Shown here: in pieces, positions 31,827 through 40,426 of the stretch | How positions within the stretch are numbered: the stretch's first letter is position 1 | Layout of the letters: the number at the start of each line of letters is the position of its first letter | DNA from: Gilichinskyi gelida | Lineage (GTDB): Bacteria; Acidobacteriota; Thermoanaerobaculia; Gp7-AA8 | Direction of reading: 5' to 3' | Assembly (NCBI GenBank): GCA_038040385.1 | Contig: JBBPII010000009.1 | Coordinates: forward strand, 124,001 to 188,000 | DNA: 64,000 nucleotides | Translations under genes and position numbers: made by a program | The notes under the pieces: model-generated | Told to the model about the DNA's origin: nothing | The model's input: the letters and a program-made list of their open reading frames with translations, nothing else | Database searches by the model: none

Positions 31827-33422
31827 ATGGCGTCACTACCGGAGTTCCAGAACGAGCCGCTGACCGACTTTAACAAAGCGGAAAACAAATCCGCGATGGA
31901 GACGGCATTGCGGACCGTGCAAAACGATCTCGGCCGCGAGTACCCGCTGGTCATCGGCGGCGAGCGCGTCACCGGCCTGGAGACCTTCGATTCCATCAAT
32001 CCCTCGCACAAGGACCAGGTCCTCGGCCGCTTCTCGAAGGGCTCGCGCGAGCACGTGGAGCAGGCGCTCGACGCGGCGTGGAAGGCCTTCGAGTCGTGGA
32101 AGCGCCAGCCGGTCGACGTCCGCGCCGGTTTGCTGGTGAAGGCCGCGACGCTGATGCGCGAGCGAAAGCATGAGTTCTCCGCGGCCATGGTCTACGAAGT
32201 CGGCAAGACGTGGCCGGAAGCCGACGCCGACACCGCGGAAGCAATCGACTTCCTGGAGTTCTACGCGCGCGAGGCGTACCGCTACGCCGGCGACCAGCCG
32301 ATCACCAAGATCGAAACCGAGGACAACGATCTGGTCTACATCCCCCTCGGCGTCGGCGCGGTGATCCCACCGTGGAACTTCCCGCTGGCGATCATGGCCG
32401 GCATGACCAGCGCCGCTGTAGTAACGGGTAATACAGTGGTCCTGAAGCCGTCGTCCGATGCGCCGTGGATCGCCTGGCGATTCTTCGCTCTTCTGGAAGA
32501 GGCAGGGATGCCCGCCGGCGTGGTCAACTTCGTCAGTGGGGGCGGGGCGGAAGTCGGCGACCCACTCGTCCAGCACCCCCGCATCCGCTTCATCTCCTTC
32601 ACTGGCTCGAAGGAAGTCGGCCTGCACATCAATGAGCAGGCGGCCAAGCCGCGCAAGGGGCAGATGTGGATCAAGCGCGTGGTCGCCGAGATGGGCGGCA
32701 AGGACGCCATCATCATCGACCGCGAGACCGGCAATCTCGACCAGGCCGCTGCCGACGCGGTGGCCTCGGCGTTCGGATTCCAGGGACAGAAGTGCTCCGC
32801 CTGCTCGCGCCTGATCGTCGACGCGGCGGTCTACGACACGGTCGTGTCGCTGGTGGTGGAGAAGACCAAAGCGCTGCGGCTCGGCGAGCCCGAGCGCGGC
32901 GATTCGCAGATCGGTCCGGTGGTCAACGAAAAGTCGATGAAGAAGATCAAGGAGTACATCGACAAGGGCACCAGCGAGGGCGGCAAGCTCCTCGCCGGCG
33001 GTAACGTCCGGCCGGAGAACGGCTTCTTCGTCGAGCCGACCGTCATCGGCGACGTGAAGCCCGACGCCACCATCGCGCAGGAAGAGATCTTCGGCCCGGT
33101 GCTGGCGATCATCAAGGCGAAGGATTTCGATGACGCGCTGCGCATCGCCAACGATACGCAGTTCGGACTCACCGGAGCGGTGTTCACCGACAATCCGGAG
33201 AAGATCCGCCGCGCCGAGGAGGAGTTCTTCGTCGGCAATCTGTACTTCAACCGCAAGTGCACCGGCGCGCTGGTCGGCGTGCACCCGTTCGGCGGCTTCA
33301 ACATGTCCGGCACCGACTCCAAAGCCGGCGGCCGTGATTACCTCGGGCTGTTCCTGCAGGGGAAGATGATCTCGCGGAAGGTGAAGCCGGGACAGTCGAA
33401 ACGCGAGGGTGTGGGGGAGTGA
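31827..33422 (+). CDS. pruA: L-glutamate gamma-semialdehyde dehydrogenase (1-pyrroline-5-carboxylate dehydrogenase)
   Basis: Oxidises glutamate 5-semialdehyde to glutamate with NAD(P), the second step of proline degradation, in the cytoplasm. The 531-residue product has GVGAVIPPWNFPLAIMAGMT, GNTVVLKPSSDAPWIAW, FTGSKEVG, VAEMGGKDAIIID and the catalytic Cys in FQGQKCSACSR, the last typical of the RocA/PruA type. AAGGAG precedes the ATG. No proline dehydrogenase gene is near. The stop is followed by a REP-like repeat. Confidence 0.9.
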   Translation: MASLPEFQNEPLTDFNKAENKSAMETALRTVQNDLGREYPLVIGGERVTGLETFDSINPSHKDQVLGRFSKGSREHVEQALDAAWKAFESWKRQPVDVRAGLLVKAATLMRERKHEFSAAMVYEVGKTWPEADADTAEAIDFLEFYAREAYRYAGDQPITKIETEDNDLVYIPLGVGAVIPPWNFPLAIMAGMTSAAVVTGNTVVLKPSSDAPWIAWRFFALLEEAGMPAGVVNFVSGGGAEVGDPLVQHPRIRFISFTGSKEVGLHINEQAAKPRKGQMWIKRVVAEMGGKDAIIIDRETGNLDQAAADAVASAFGFQGQKCSACSRLIVDAAVYDTVVSLVVEKTKALRLGEPERGDSQIGPVVNEKSMKKIKEYIDKGTSEGGKLLAGGNVRPENGFFVEPTVIGDVKPDATIAQEEIFGPVLAIIKAKDFDDALRIANDTQFGLTGAVFTDNPEKIRRAEEEFFVGNLYFNRKCTGALVGVHPFGGFNMSGTDSKAGGRDYLGLFLQGKMISRKVKPGQSKREGVGE

Positions 33423-33425
33423 ATC

Positions 33426-33527
33426 CTCACCCGGCGCTTCGCGCCACCCTCTCCCGCAAGCGGGAGAGGCAGGCTGCCCTTCTCCCGCGTGAGCGGGAGA
33501 AGGTGCCCGAAGGGCGGATGAGGGTCG
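33426..33527. repeat. REP-like repeat (CTCTCCCGC type), copy 2, between convergent stops
   Basis: Contains CTCACCCGGCGCTTCGCGCC, CTCTCCCGC-AA-GCGGGAGAG, CTTCTCCCGC-GTGA-GCGGGAGAAG and GGATGAGGGTC. It lies exactly between the pruA and TonB stop codons and would fold into several stable hairpins in either direction. Confidence 0.8.
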
Positions 33528-34406
33528 TTACTGCAGCGTAAAGTTCACCGTCAGATTGAAGAGCACGTCCACCGGCTCGCCGTTGAGCGTGCCGGGGCGG
33601 AACTTCCACTGCTTTACCGCCTCCACAGCCTGGTCGCTGAGTCCCATCTGTAATCCCTTGATCACCTTGACGCGGTCGACGTTGCCGTTTTTGTCGATGG
33701 TCGCCTCCACGATGACCACGCCGGTGATGTGCGCCTTACGGGCGGTGTCGGTGTACTTCGGCTCCACGCGCTTGGTCACCTCGGGGGCCTTGACGTCGCC
33801 TCCGACGCGCAGCGGGCCGTCGTTCTCCGGCGGTGGTGGAGGCTCGGGCTTCGCTTCGCCCGCGCCGGTTCCGCCTACGGTCCCACCCACCACCCCGCCC
33901 GGCACGCCGCCGAGCTCTCCGCCCGTCACGCCGCCCACGGTGCCGCCCACCACCCCTCCCTGAACGCCGCCTGCCACACCGCCCACCACGCCGCCTGCCA
34001 CACCGCCCACCTCACCGCCCGATGGAAGGGTCGGCTCCGAGGGGGTAGTGTCGACGACGGTGCTGGTGGTCGGGATCTCGACCTTCGGCAATTCGGTGGG
34101 GATGATCCGCGGCTGTACGAAGCTGGTCTGCGGGATCTGCACCGGCTTGACCACGGGCGTCGGCGTCGACTTCGGCGCGCTCGAGGCCGCGGGTGGCGGT
34201 GGCGGGGGTGGGGGCGGTGGGGCGCCGGCCGAGAGGAACGCGCTGATCGGTTTCGCCGCGTCCACTTTGTGCGTCGCCGACGCTCCCATGAAGATGATGA
34301 AGGCGAAGATCGCCCCATGGATGCCAATCGAGGCAAGCGAGGATTTCCAACGTCGCTTGCCCTTCTTCTGGTTGTCGCATTCGATGAGCTGGTCTCTCAA
34401 GTCCAT
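33528..34406 (-). CDS. TonB-family energy transducer with Pro-rich and Gly-Val repeat linker
   Basis: Predicted 292-residue inner-membrane protein. The helix ASIGIHGAIFAFIIFMG (about 24-40) is the anchor; after a ten-Pro stretch and PTPVVKPVQIPQ comes a Gly/Val/Ala repeat (GGVxGG units, about residues 132-180), and the TonB C-terminal domain: VTKRVEPKYTDTARKAHITG, VVIVEATIDKNGNVDRVKV and AVKQWKFRPGTLNGEPV. The unusual glycine-rich linker is probably a flexible span of the periplasm. The ATG at 34406 is preferred for matching the family N-terminus MDLRDQLIEC; a GTG at 34436 is possible. Confidence 0.85.
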   Translation of the reverse strand: MDLRDQLIECDNQKKGKRRWKSSLASIGIHGAIFAFIIFMGASATHKVDAAKPISAFLSAGAPPPPPPPPPPAASSAPKSTPTPVVKPVQIPQTSFVQPRIIPTELPKVEIPTTSTVVDTTPSEPTLPSGGEVGGVAGGVVGGVAGGVQGGVVGGTVGGVTGGELGGVPGGVVGGTVGGTGAGEAKPEPPPPPENDGPLRVGGDVKAPEVTKRVEPKYTDTARKAHITGVVIVEATIDKNGNVDRVKVIKGLQMGLSDQAVEAVKQWKFRPGTLNGEPVDVLFNLTVNFTLQ

Positions 34407-34440
34407 AATGCTGGTTATTTGCAAGGTGATAGCCACTATT

Positions 34441-34469
34441 TTGCGCTAGTGAAATCAATAACTTACAAT
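34441..34469 (+). promoter_or_regulatory. Promoter of the beta-propeller lipoprotein gene, near-leaderless
   Basis: TTGCGC at 34441-34446, a 17-base spacer and TACAAT at 34464-34469. The expected start falls at about 34476, only a few bases before the ATG at 34479, so the transcript would be practically leaderless; no SD is visible. Confidence 0.5.
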
Positions 34470-34478
34470 GCGGTCTCG

Positions 34479-35534
34479 ATGCGATTTTCCATCTTGCTGA
34501 GCCTACTCTTGACCACGGCTTGCGCCACAGCGCTGAAGCCGGTTCCCGACGTCTGGCGGACTGTGCCGGAGGCGCCGCGGATCGTCGACCTTTGCGCGCG
34601 GGTGACTTGCGCGGAGAGGTCGAAATCAGACGTTCGCGTGGAGGGCGGGAAGCTCGTCGCCGGCGATAAGGCGCTCACCCCTGCCTTCGCCGCGATTCAG
34701 TCCTTCGACGTCTCCCTCGACCGGCGTGAGGTCGCATTCTCCGCCAAACGGACAGACAACTTCGACGTCGGCCTCGTCTCGCTCGACGGCAGCGAGATCT
34801 CGTGGCTTCCCGGGGAACGCGTCGACGAGACGGACGTGCAGTGGGCGCCGCGCGGGAACAAGGTGAGCTATATCGTGCACACCAATAGAGGGGATATTGT
34901 GCGCACGCTGCACGTGCCGACGTCGGCGCAGCTCTCCGTCGACTTCGCCAACGCGCGCGTTGGGGCGCTGGCGTGGGACCCGCCGGCGGAGCGATACGCC
35001 GTCGTCGTCGAGAGCGCCGAGGCGTCGCAGAGCGTGGAGTCGACGGAGTACAGCGGCGAGCGGCGGCGGACGGTCGTCCCCGCCGCCGCGCACCTCGACG
35101 TCATCAGCGAGCCGATCGCTGGCGCGCTGGTCCTCCGCCCCGTTGCCCTGCAGTACAACGAGACGGTCCCGCTGGTGGTGTGGATCGACGACGACCCGCT
35201 GCGCTGGAGCGACGCCCGCGCCGCGCTGATGCGCGACGCGAAGGTTGCCGTGGCGATTGTCAAAGACACGCCGGGCGAGGCCTTCTGGAACGAGGTGCGC
35301 AAAATCAAATGGATCGATATGACTCGCGCGGTCATCGTAGGGGCGCCCAGCAGGGCGCCCGCAGCTCACGGTGCCGGGCGCGCTGCTGCGCGCCCCTACA
35401 CGTCGATCATCGAAGACCCGACCGTCCCCGCCGGCTTTTACCGCGATGACGGCCACGTCATCCGAGTGCGCGGTATACAATCGTTTGCCGCCGGGTACAT
35501 CGCCCACGAGTTGAAAACGAATGGCATCCGATGA
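34479..35534 (+). CDS. TolB/WD-like beta-propeller lipoprotein
   Basis: A 351-residue exported lipoprotein, lipobox in LLSLLLTTACA. The body shows propeller-like repeats (QSFDVSLDRREVAFSAKRTD, VDETDVQWAPRGNKVSYIVH, VGALAWDPPAERYAVVVES). A 63-base palindromic repeat is inserted in frame near residues 287-307 (GAPSRAPAAHGAGRAAARP). The 3' end overlaps the lepB start by 14 bases, so the two genes are coupled. Function unknown; not a canonical TolB, since Pal and the Tol genes are absent. Confidence 0.7.
   Translation: MRFSILLSLLLTTACATALKPVPDVWRTVPEAPRIVDLCARVTCAERSKSDVRVEGGKLVAGDKALTPAFAAIQSFDVSLDRREVAFSAKRTDNFDVGLVSLDGSEISWLPGERVDETDVQWAPRGNKVSYIVHTNRGDIVRTLHVPTSAQLSVDFANARVGALAWDPPAERYAVVVESAEASQSVESTEYSGERRRTVVPAAAHLDVISEPIAGALVLRPVALQYNETVPLVVWIDDDPLRWSDARAALMRDAKVAVAIVKDTPGEAFWNEVRKIKWIDMTRAVIVGAPSRAPAAHGAGRAAARPYTSIIEDPTVPAGFYRDDGHVIRVRGIQSFAAGYIAHELKTNGIR
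35337..35399. repeat. 63-bp palindromic insert inside a coding sequence
   Basis: Outer stem GTAGGGGCG / CGCCCCTAC, with two hairpins GGGCGCCC-AGCA-GGGCGCCC-type and GGGCGCGC-TGCT-GCGCGCCC and a short centre. Exactly 21 codons, so it keeps the frame. Same overall plan as 31710-31800. Confidence 0.75.
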
Positions 35535-36291
35535 AACGGAAAAGAAATCGACCGCCCGCGAGTATTACGAAGCGCTGCTGATCGCGGTCATCTTCGTCAA
35601 TTTCGCCCGCATCTTCGTCTTCCAGGCCTTCAAGATCCCCACCGGATCGATGGAGGACAACCTCAAGGTCGGCGATCACATCATCGTCAACAAATTCATC
35701 TACGGTCCGGTCTCCCCGCCGTGGCAGAAGCTCTTTCCGCTCAGAGAGATCCGGCGCGGGGACATCATCGTGTTCCGCTACCCGCTTCAGCCCGACACCG
35801 ACTTCGTCAAGCGCGTCATCGGCCTGCCGGGCGACACCATCGAAGTCCGGGACAAGGTCGTCAACATCAATGGCCAGCCGCTCGACGAGCCCTACGTCAT
35901 CCACGACGATCCCATGCTCTTCCGCGCCCGCGGCTCGAGCGAGCCGCCGCTGCCCGAGCCTTTCCGCTCTCGCGATCAGTTCGGCCCGTACACCGTGCCG
36001 CCCGACGCGTACTTCGCCATGGGTGACAACCGCGACCGCTCCAGCGACTCGCGCTACTGGGGAACGGTGGCGCGCTCGATGATCAAAGGGCGCGCGTTCA
36101 TGGTTTATTGGTCGTTCAAAGGGAACCCGCCGCCTCCCGACAGCCCCGCCATGGAGCGCGTCTGGGAGCTGGGCCGCGTGGTTCTCTACTTCTTCCCGCG
36201 CACCCGCTGGGAGCGGACGTTCTTCATCGTCGACAGCAAGTACCATTTCACGCCGGAGCGGTCGCCCGGCGAAGCCGGCGAAATGCCGTGA
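35521..36291 (+). CDS. lepB: Signal peptidase I
   Basis: Membrane-bound serine protease that removes signal peptides on the periplasmic side. The 256-residue product has one N-terminal membrane helix (YYEALLIAVIFVNFARIFVF), the catalytic Ser in IPTGSMEDNLKVGD, Lys in TDFVKRVIGLPGD, and the box GDNRDRSSDSRYWG. It overlaps the lipoprotein gene upstream by 14 bases and pcnB by one base. The family is normally 180-300 residues. Confidence 0.95.
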   Translation: MASDETEKKSTAREYYEALLIAVIFVNFARIFVFQAFKIPTGSMEDNLKVGDHIIVNKFIYGPVSPPWQKLFPLREIRRGDIIVFRYPLQPDTDFVKRVIGLPGDTIEVRDKVVNINGQPLDEPYVIHDDPMLFRARGSSEPPLPEPFRSRDQFGPYTVPPDAYFAMGDNRDRSSDSRYWGTVARSMIKGRAFMVYWSFKGNPPPPDSPAMERVWELGRVVLYFFPRTRWERTFFIVDSKYHFTPERSPGEAGEMP

Positions 36292-37589
36292 TGAGCGACA
36301 GCGAGCAGCTCGAAGTCAGCAGCGAACCGGATGACAGCGGCGCTGTCATCGATCGGGCCAGCCACTCCATCTCCCGGCGCCGCATCCCGGAGAACGTCCT
36401 CAAGGTCCTCTACCGTCTCCATCGCAGCGGCTACCGCGCGTACCTCTGCGGCGGCAGCGTGCGCGACCTGATGATGAACCGGCCGCCCAAGGACTTCGAC
36501 ATCGCCACCGACGCCCACCCGATGGAGATCCGGCGCCTCTTCCGCAACAGTCGGATCATCGGCCGCCGCTTCCGCCTAGTGCACATCCTCTTTCAGGACA
36601 TGGCCGTGGAGGTCTCGACTTTCCGCCGCGAGCCGGAGCGCGCGGCGCAGCAGGAGGACACCGAGAACCTCCTCATCACCGACGACAACACCTTCGGATC
36701 GCCGCTGCAGGATGCCAAGCGCCGCGACTTCACCATCAACGCGCTCTTCTACAACATCGCCGACTTCTCGGTGATCGACTACATCGGCGGCATCGACGAC
36801 CTCACCGACGGCCTGGTGCGAGTGATCGGCGATCCCGATGTCCGCTTCCGCGAGGACCCGGTCCGCCTGATGCGCGCCATCGAATTCGCCTCCCGCCTCG
36901 GATTTCAAATCGAGGAGAAGACGTGGGAGGCGATCGGCCGGCACCGCAACGACATCCTCAAGGCCTCGCCGCCGCGGGTATCGGAGGAGATCCTCGAGCT
37001 GCTGCGACGCGGATGGGCGCGCGGGGCGATCAAGCTGATGGTCAACAGCGGGCTGCTGGAGCCGCTGCTGCCGGAAGTGTTCCGCGCCATCGGGGGCGAC
37101 CGCACGCCGTACTTCTGGAAGATGCTCGAGGTGCTTGACCGCACCGTGCAGGCGGGGCGGAAGGTTTCCGACGCCGTGCTGCTCTCGGTGTTGTTCCTGC
37201 CGTGGATCGTGCAGGAGCTGGAGACGGAGGAGGGTCGGCGGAGCACCAGGATGCGCGTCGCCGAAGTGGTGGTCTTCATCCGCGATCTCATCCAGCCGCT
37301 CTGCACGCGCATGGCGCTCGCCGCCGGCACGCGCCATCAGATCGAGACCGCGCTGGAGACGCTGTGGCGCCTCCTCGAGCCGCCCGCCGACCGCCGCTCG
37401 CAGTTCCGCTTTGTCTACCGCGATCCCTTCAACGACGCGCTGGCGCTGCTTGAGCTGTATGCGCTGTCATCGGGCAAGCACGTCGAGGCGTTCCGACAAT
37501 GGCAGACCTTCGCTCAGCGCGTGAAGCGCGCGGAGGGGGAAGAGCCGAAGAAGGCGCCGGCGAAGAAGCGGCGCCGACGGCGCAGCTGA
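36291..37589 (+). CDS. pcnB: Poly(A) polymerase I / CCA-adding-type nucleotidyltransferase
   Basis: Adds poly(A) tails to RNA 3' ends, promoting decay. The 432-residue protein has RAYLCGGSVRDLMMNRPPKD and FDIATDA (nucleotidyltransferase active site), the RRFRLVHILF and KRRDFTINALFYN segments, and RFREDPVRLMRAIEFASRLG. The C-terminus is a strongly basic tail (KKAPAKKRRRRRS), as in PcnB, for RNA binding. The start ATG overlaps the lepB stop. A tRNA nucleotidyltransferase would be similar, but the long basic tail favours PcnB. Confidence 0.9.
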   Translation: MSDSEQLEVSSEPDDSGAVIDRASHSISRRRIPENVLKVLYRLHRSGYRAYLCGGSVRDLMMNRPPKDFDIATDAHPMEIRRLFRNSRIIGRRFRLVHILFQDMAVEVSTFRREPERAAQQEDTENLLITDDNTFGSPLQDAKRRDFTINALFYNIADFSVIDYIGGIDDLTDGLVRVIGDPDVRFREDPVRLMRAIEFASRLGFQIEEKTWEAIGRHRNDILKASPPRVSEEILELLRRGWARGAIKLMVNSGLLEPLLPEVFRAIGGDRTPYFWKMLEVLDRTVQAGRKVSDAVLLSVLFLPWIVQELETEEGRRSTRMRVAEVVVFIRDLIQPLCTRMALAAGTRHQIETALETLWRLLEPPADRRSQFRFVYRDPFNDALALLELYALSSGKHVEAFRQWQTFAQRVKRAEGEEPKKAPAKKRRRRRS

Positions 37590-37590
37590 C

Positions 37591-38067
37591 CTACCGCACT
37601 CGGATCGTCATCACGCGTTCGACGCGGAGGCGCATCGGCTGCACGACGGAAACGACCTCCCACCTCGACGGCGTGACGACCGTGACGTCGATGAGCACAT
37701 CGCCGATGGCCGCGAACCCGAACGCGACTTCCGGCGTCACGCGGAACTCCTCCATTCTCCCTGGGGCGATGGTCCGCTTTTCCTGCAGCGCCTGCCGCTC
37801 GAACGAGAAGCCTCTTTTAGCCGCTGCCAGGCGCGCCGGATCGCCCTGCGATTCGCGGCGCTCGCTGCTGGTCACCACGATCCGTCTGATCTCGACCGGT
37901 TCCGTCGTCCGGTTCGTCACCTCGATCGTGAAGTCGATGATGCCCGCCGCGTACCCGTCGACGATGGTCGGACGATTGTTCTGTTTGACGTGAATCTCGA
38001 CGGCTGAAGCCGCGACGGCCGAGGCTGCGAGGAAGAAGGCGAGGAGAAACATGGAAACACGGTTCAT
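37591..38067 (-). CDS. Exported protein of unknown function
   Basis: A 158-residue exported protein with signal MNRVSMFLLAFFLAASAVAASA. The mature part is beta-rich (GIIDFTIEVTNRTTEPVEIR, RIVVTSS, IGDVLIDVTVVTPSRWEVV), possibly an Ig-like fold. Convergent with pcnB, the stops being two bases apart. No family recognised. Confidence 0.6.
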   Translation of the reverse strand: MNRVSMFLLAFFLAASAVAASAVEIHVKQNNRPTIVDGYAAGIIDFTIEVTNRTTEPVEIRRIVVTSSERRESQGDPARLAAAKRGFSFERQALQEKRTIAPGRMEEFRVTPEVAFGFAAIGDVLIDVTVVTPSRWEVVSVVQPMRLRVERVMTIRVR

Positions 38068-38087
38068 GCAACCTCCGGAGGTCTCGG

Positions 38088-38093
38088 TATTAT
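38088..38093 (+). promoter_or_regulatory. -10-like element before the cysteine desulfurase gene
   Basis: TATTAT, ending 10 bases before the GTG start. No convincing -35 box and no SD are visible, so a leaderless transcript starting around 38100-38104 is possible. Confidence 0.3.
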
Positions 38094-38103
38094 CCTCTTC
38101 CTC

Positions 38104-39237
38104 GTGCCCGAGCTTCCCATCTACGTCGACCATCACGCCACCACCCCGTGCGACTCGCGGGTGGTGGAGGCGATGCTGCCGTTCTTCAGCCAGAACTTCG
38201 GCAATCCGGCGTCGCTGACGCACGAGCATGGGCGGCGGGCGTCGAACGCCGTGGAAGACGCGCGGATCGCCATCGCCCGCTTCTTCGGCGTGCAACCGAA
38301 TGAGATCGCCTTCACCGCCGGCGCGACCGAGTCGAACAACATCGCCTTGAACCTGCTCGCGCCCGGCGACCACTTCGTCACCGGGGCGATGGAGCACAAA
38401 TCGGTGCTGGTGCCGGCGCGGCGGCTGGAGACGCTCGGCGTCGCGGTCACGGTGCTGCAGCCGGACGGCGAGGGATTCATCGGCGTTGACGCGGTACGCG
38501 ACACCCTCCGTCCGAACACGAAGCTCGTCTCCATCGAGGCGGCAAACGGCGAGATCGGCACCATTCAGCCGTTCGCCGAGATCGCCGCGCTGTGCGCCGA
38601 GCGCAACGTCCTCTTTCACAGCGACATCACCCAGGCCGCGGGGAAGATCCCCCTCGATCTCTCCCACGTAAGCCTGGCTTCGTTCTCCGCGCACAAGTTG
38701 TACGGCCCGAAGGGCATCGGCGGCCTGCTGGTCCGCCGCGGCGTGCGCACCGAGCCGGTGATCCTCGGCGGCGGTCAGGAGCGGAACGTCCGTTCCGGTA
38801 CGGTCAACGTGCCGGGGGTGGTGGGGATGGCGGCGGCCTTTGGCGTCCGCGCGGAAGAGATGGCGGCCGAAGCGGCGCGCCTCACGGCGCTGCGCAACGA
38901 GCTGTGGGAGCGGCTGACCGCCGAGATCGGCGGCGCTTTCGTCAACGGGCCGCGGGAGCTAAGATTGCCGGGCAATCTGAATGTCAGCTTCGATCGAGTG
39001 GAGGCGGAGTCGGTGATCATTGCCATGCGCCGTTTCTCGCTCTCCGCCGGTTCGGCGTGCAGCTCGGGGGAACGGAGTCCCTCGCCGGTGCTCACGGCGA
39101 TCGGCGTGCCCGATACGCTGGCCTTCGGGGCCATTCGCTTCGGCTTGGGAAAATCGAACACCGCGGATCACATCGGAATGCTCGTCGACGACCTCAAACG
39201 CGCCATCGCCAGGCTTCGCGAGATTTCCGCCGCCTGA
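38104..39237 (+). CDS. Cysteine desulfurase (NifS/IscS family)
   Basis: PLP enzyme that mobilises sulfur from cysteine for Fe-S clusters and thio-cofactors. The 377-residue product has IYVDHHATTPCDSRVVEAML, TAGATESNNIALN, the PLP Lys in SFSAHKLYGPKGIGGL, and the reactive Cys in SLSAGSACSSGERSPS. A GTG start is chosen because MPELPIYVDHHATTP begins the family domain directly; there is no SD. The stop overlaps the next gene (TGATG). It could also donate sulfur to the molybdenum cofactor through XdhC. Confidence 0.9.
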   Translation: MPELPIYVDHHATTPCDSRVVEAMLPFFSQNFGNPASLTHEHGRRASNAVEDARIAIARFFGVQPNEIAFTAGATESNNIALNLLAPGDHFVTGAMEHKSVLVPARRLETLGVAVTVLQPDGEGFIGVDAVRDTLRPNTKLVSIEAANGEIGTIQPFAEIAALCAERNVLFHSDITQAAGKIPLDLSHVSLASFSAHKLYGPKGIGGLLVRRGVRTEPVILGGGQERNVRSGTVNVPGVVGMAAAFGVRAEEMAAEAARLTALRNELWERLTAEIGGAFVNGPRELRLPGNLNVSFDRVEAESVIIAMRRFSLSAGSACSSGERSPSPVLTAIGVPDTLAFGAIRFGLGKSNTADHIGMLVDDLKRAIARLREISAA

Positions 39238-39935
39238 TGAGCTCCGCGCACCGCATTCTCCTCGTCGATCATTCCCGCGGCGCGCTTCTGTTTCAGGAGA
39301 CCATCCTCCGCCGCCGCCACCAAGCCATCCTCACCGCGCTTTCCGGCGGCGAGGGGCTGATCAAGGCGCGGAGCGAGCGGCCGCAGCTCATCGTCTTTGG
39401 CTTCGATCTCTTCGATATGACCGCGCCGGAGTTCTGCCGCGAGGTTCGCAGCGACCCGGACTTGAAGGGCGTGTCGCTGCTGCTGGTGTGCGAGCGCGAG
39501 ACCGCACCGAACGCCGACCTCTGTCTGTCCGCCGGATGCAACGACGTGATTTTCCGTCCGCTGCAACGGGAGGAGCTGGACGAGAAGGTGTCGCGGCTGA
39601 CGTCGATCCCCTCGCGCCGCCAGCTCCGCACCATCACCCGCATCGAGGTCTCCCTGGAGAACAACGGCCGCTTCATCCTCGGCCGGAGCCTCAACATCTC
39701 CGCGAACGGCATGCTGCTGGAGGTCGACCGCGTCCTGCCCGGCGAGGGGAAGGTGCGCATCCACTTCTATCTGCCGGGTGAGACGAAGCCGATGCAGATC
39801 AACGGCGAGGTGCTGCGCGCCGAATTCACCGGCACCATGGCCAAGTACGGCGTCCGTTTCATCGCCACCGACGACGACCAGCGCGACCGCATCGAGAAAT
39901 TCGTGCAGCGGCTGCGGTCGCGCGAGCTGATCTGA
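39237..39935 (+). CDS. Pseudo-receiver plus PilZ domain protein
   Basis: A 232-residue protein. The N-terminal half is receiver-like (HRILLVDHSRGALLFQET, then GVSLLLVCERE and DVIFRPLQREELDEKVS), but where the phospho-acceptor Asp should stand the sequence reads LIVFGFDLFDM, a Gly at the aligned position. The C-terminal PilZ domain has RTITRIEVSLENNGRF, LGRSLNISANGMLLEV and YGVRFI. PilZ domains bind c-di-GMP through RxxxR and (D/N)xSxxG; NISANG fits, the first Arg pair is only partial. It overlaps the genes on both sides. Confidence 0.8.
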   Translation: MSSAHRILLVDHSRGALLFQETILRRRHQAILTALSGGEGLIKARSERPQLIVFGFDLFDMTAPEFCREVRSDPDLKGVSLLLVCERETAPNADLCLSAGCNDVIFRPLQREELDEKVSRLTSIPSRRQLRTITRIEVSLENNGRFILGRSLNISANGMLLEVDRVLPGEGKVRIHFYLPGETKPMQINGEVLRAEFTGTMAKYGVRFIATDDDQRDRIEKFVQRLRSRELI

Positions 39936-40426
39936 TGACCAACCTCGGGCGGCGCATCGACCACGCGATCCTCCTGACCAGAGCCGAGGAGTACCTCGCC
40001 GCGCTGACCCAATTCCTGGAGATCTACGGCGGCGAAGACCCGCCGCCGGCGTCGATGTCGGCCAAGACCGCAGCCGGCCTTTCGTACTTCGGTCTCTGCC
40101 TGGCGCTGGTGCAGAAGAAGTTCAAGCCGGCCATCGAGCTGTGCAAGCGCGCCATCGAGCTGCAGTTCTACAACGGCGACCACTACGCGAACCTCTCCCG
40201 TGTCTACACCGCCGCCGGGAACCGCAAGAAGGCGCTGGAGTCGGTCGAATCCGGCCTCAAGCTGCTGCCCGACTACGAGCCGCTGCTCGACGCGCGCACC
40301 TCGCTTGGCGTCCGCTCGCGTCCTTCGGTGCCGTTCCTCGACCGCAGCAACCCGATCAACGTCACGCTCGGGCAGGCGCGGCACGCGAAGAAGCTGGCGG
40401 CGAAGGAAACGCGGCGTAAGAAGTGA
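39935..40426 (+). CDS. TPR-containing protein
   Basis: A 163-residue soluble protein with two or three TPR-like units (KTAAGLSYFGLCLALVQKKF, AIELCKRAIELQFYNGDHYA, NLSRVYTAAGNRKKALESVE) and a basic C-terminal tail (KKLAAKETRRKK). It overlaps the upstream PilZ gene (TGATG) and the glycosyltransferase gene downstream (GTGA), so all three are translated together. Probably a scaffold for its neighbours. Confidence 0.8.
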   Translation: MTNLGRRIDHAILLTRAEEYLAALTQFLEIYGGEDPPPASMSAKTAAGLSYFGLCLALVQKKFKPAIELCKRAIELQFYNGDHYANLSRVYTAAGNRKKALESVESGLKLLPDYEPLLDARTSLGVRSRPSVPFLDRSNPINVTLGQARHAKKLAAKETRRKK

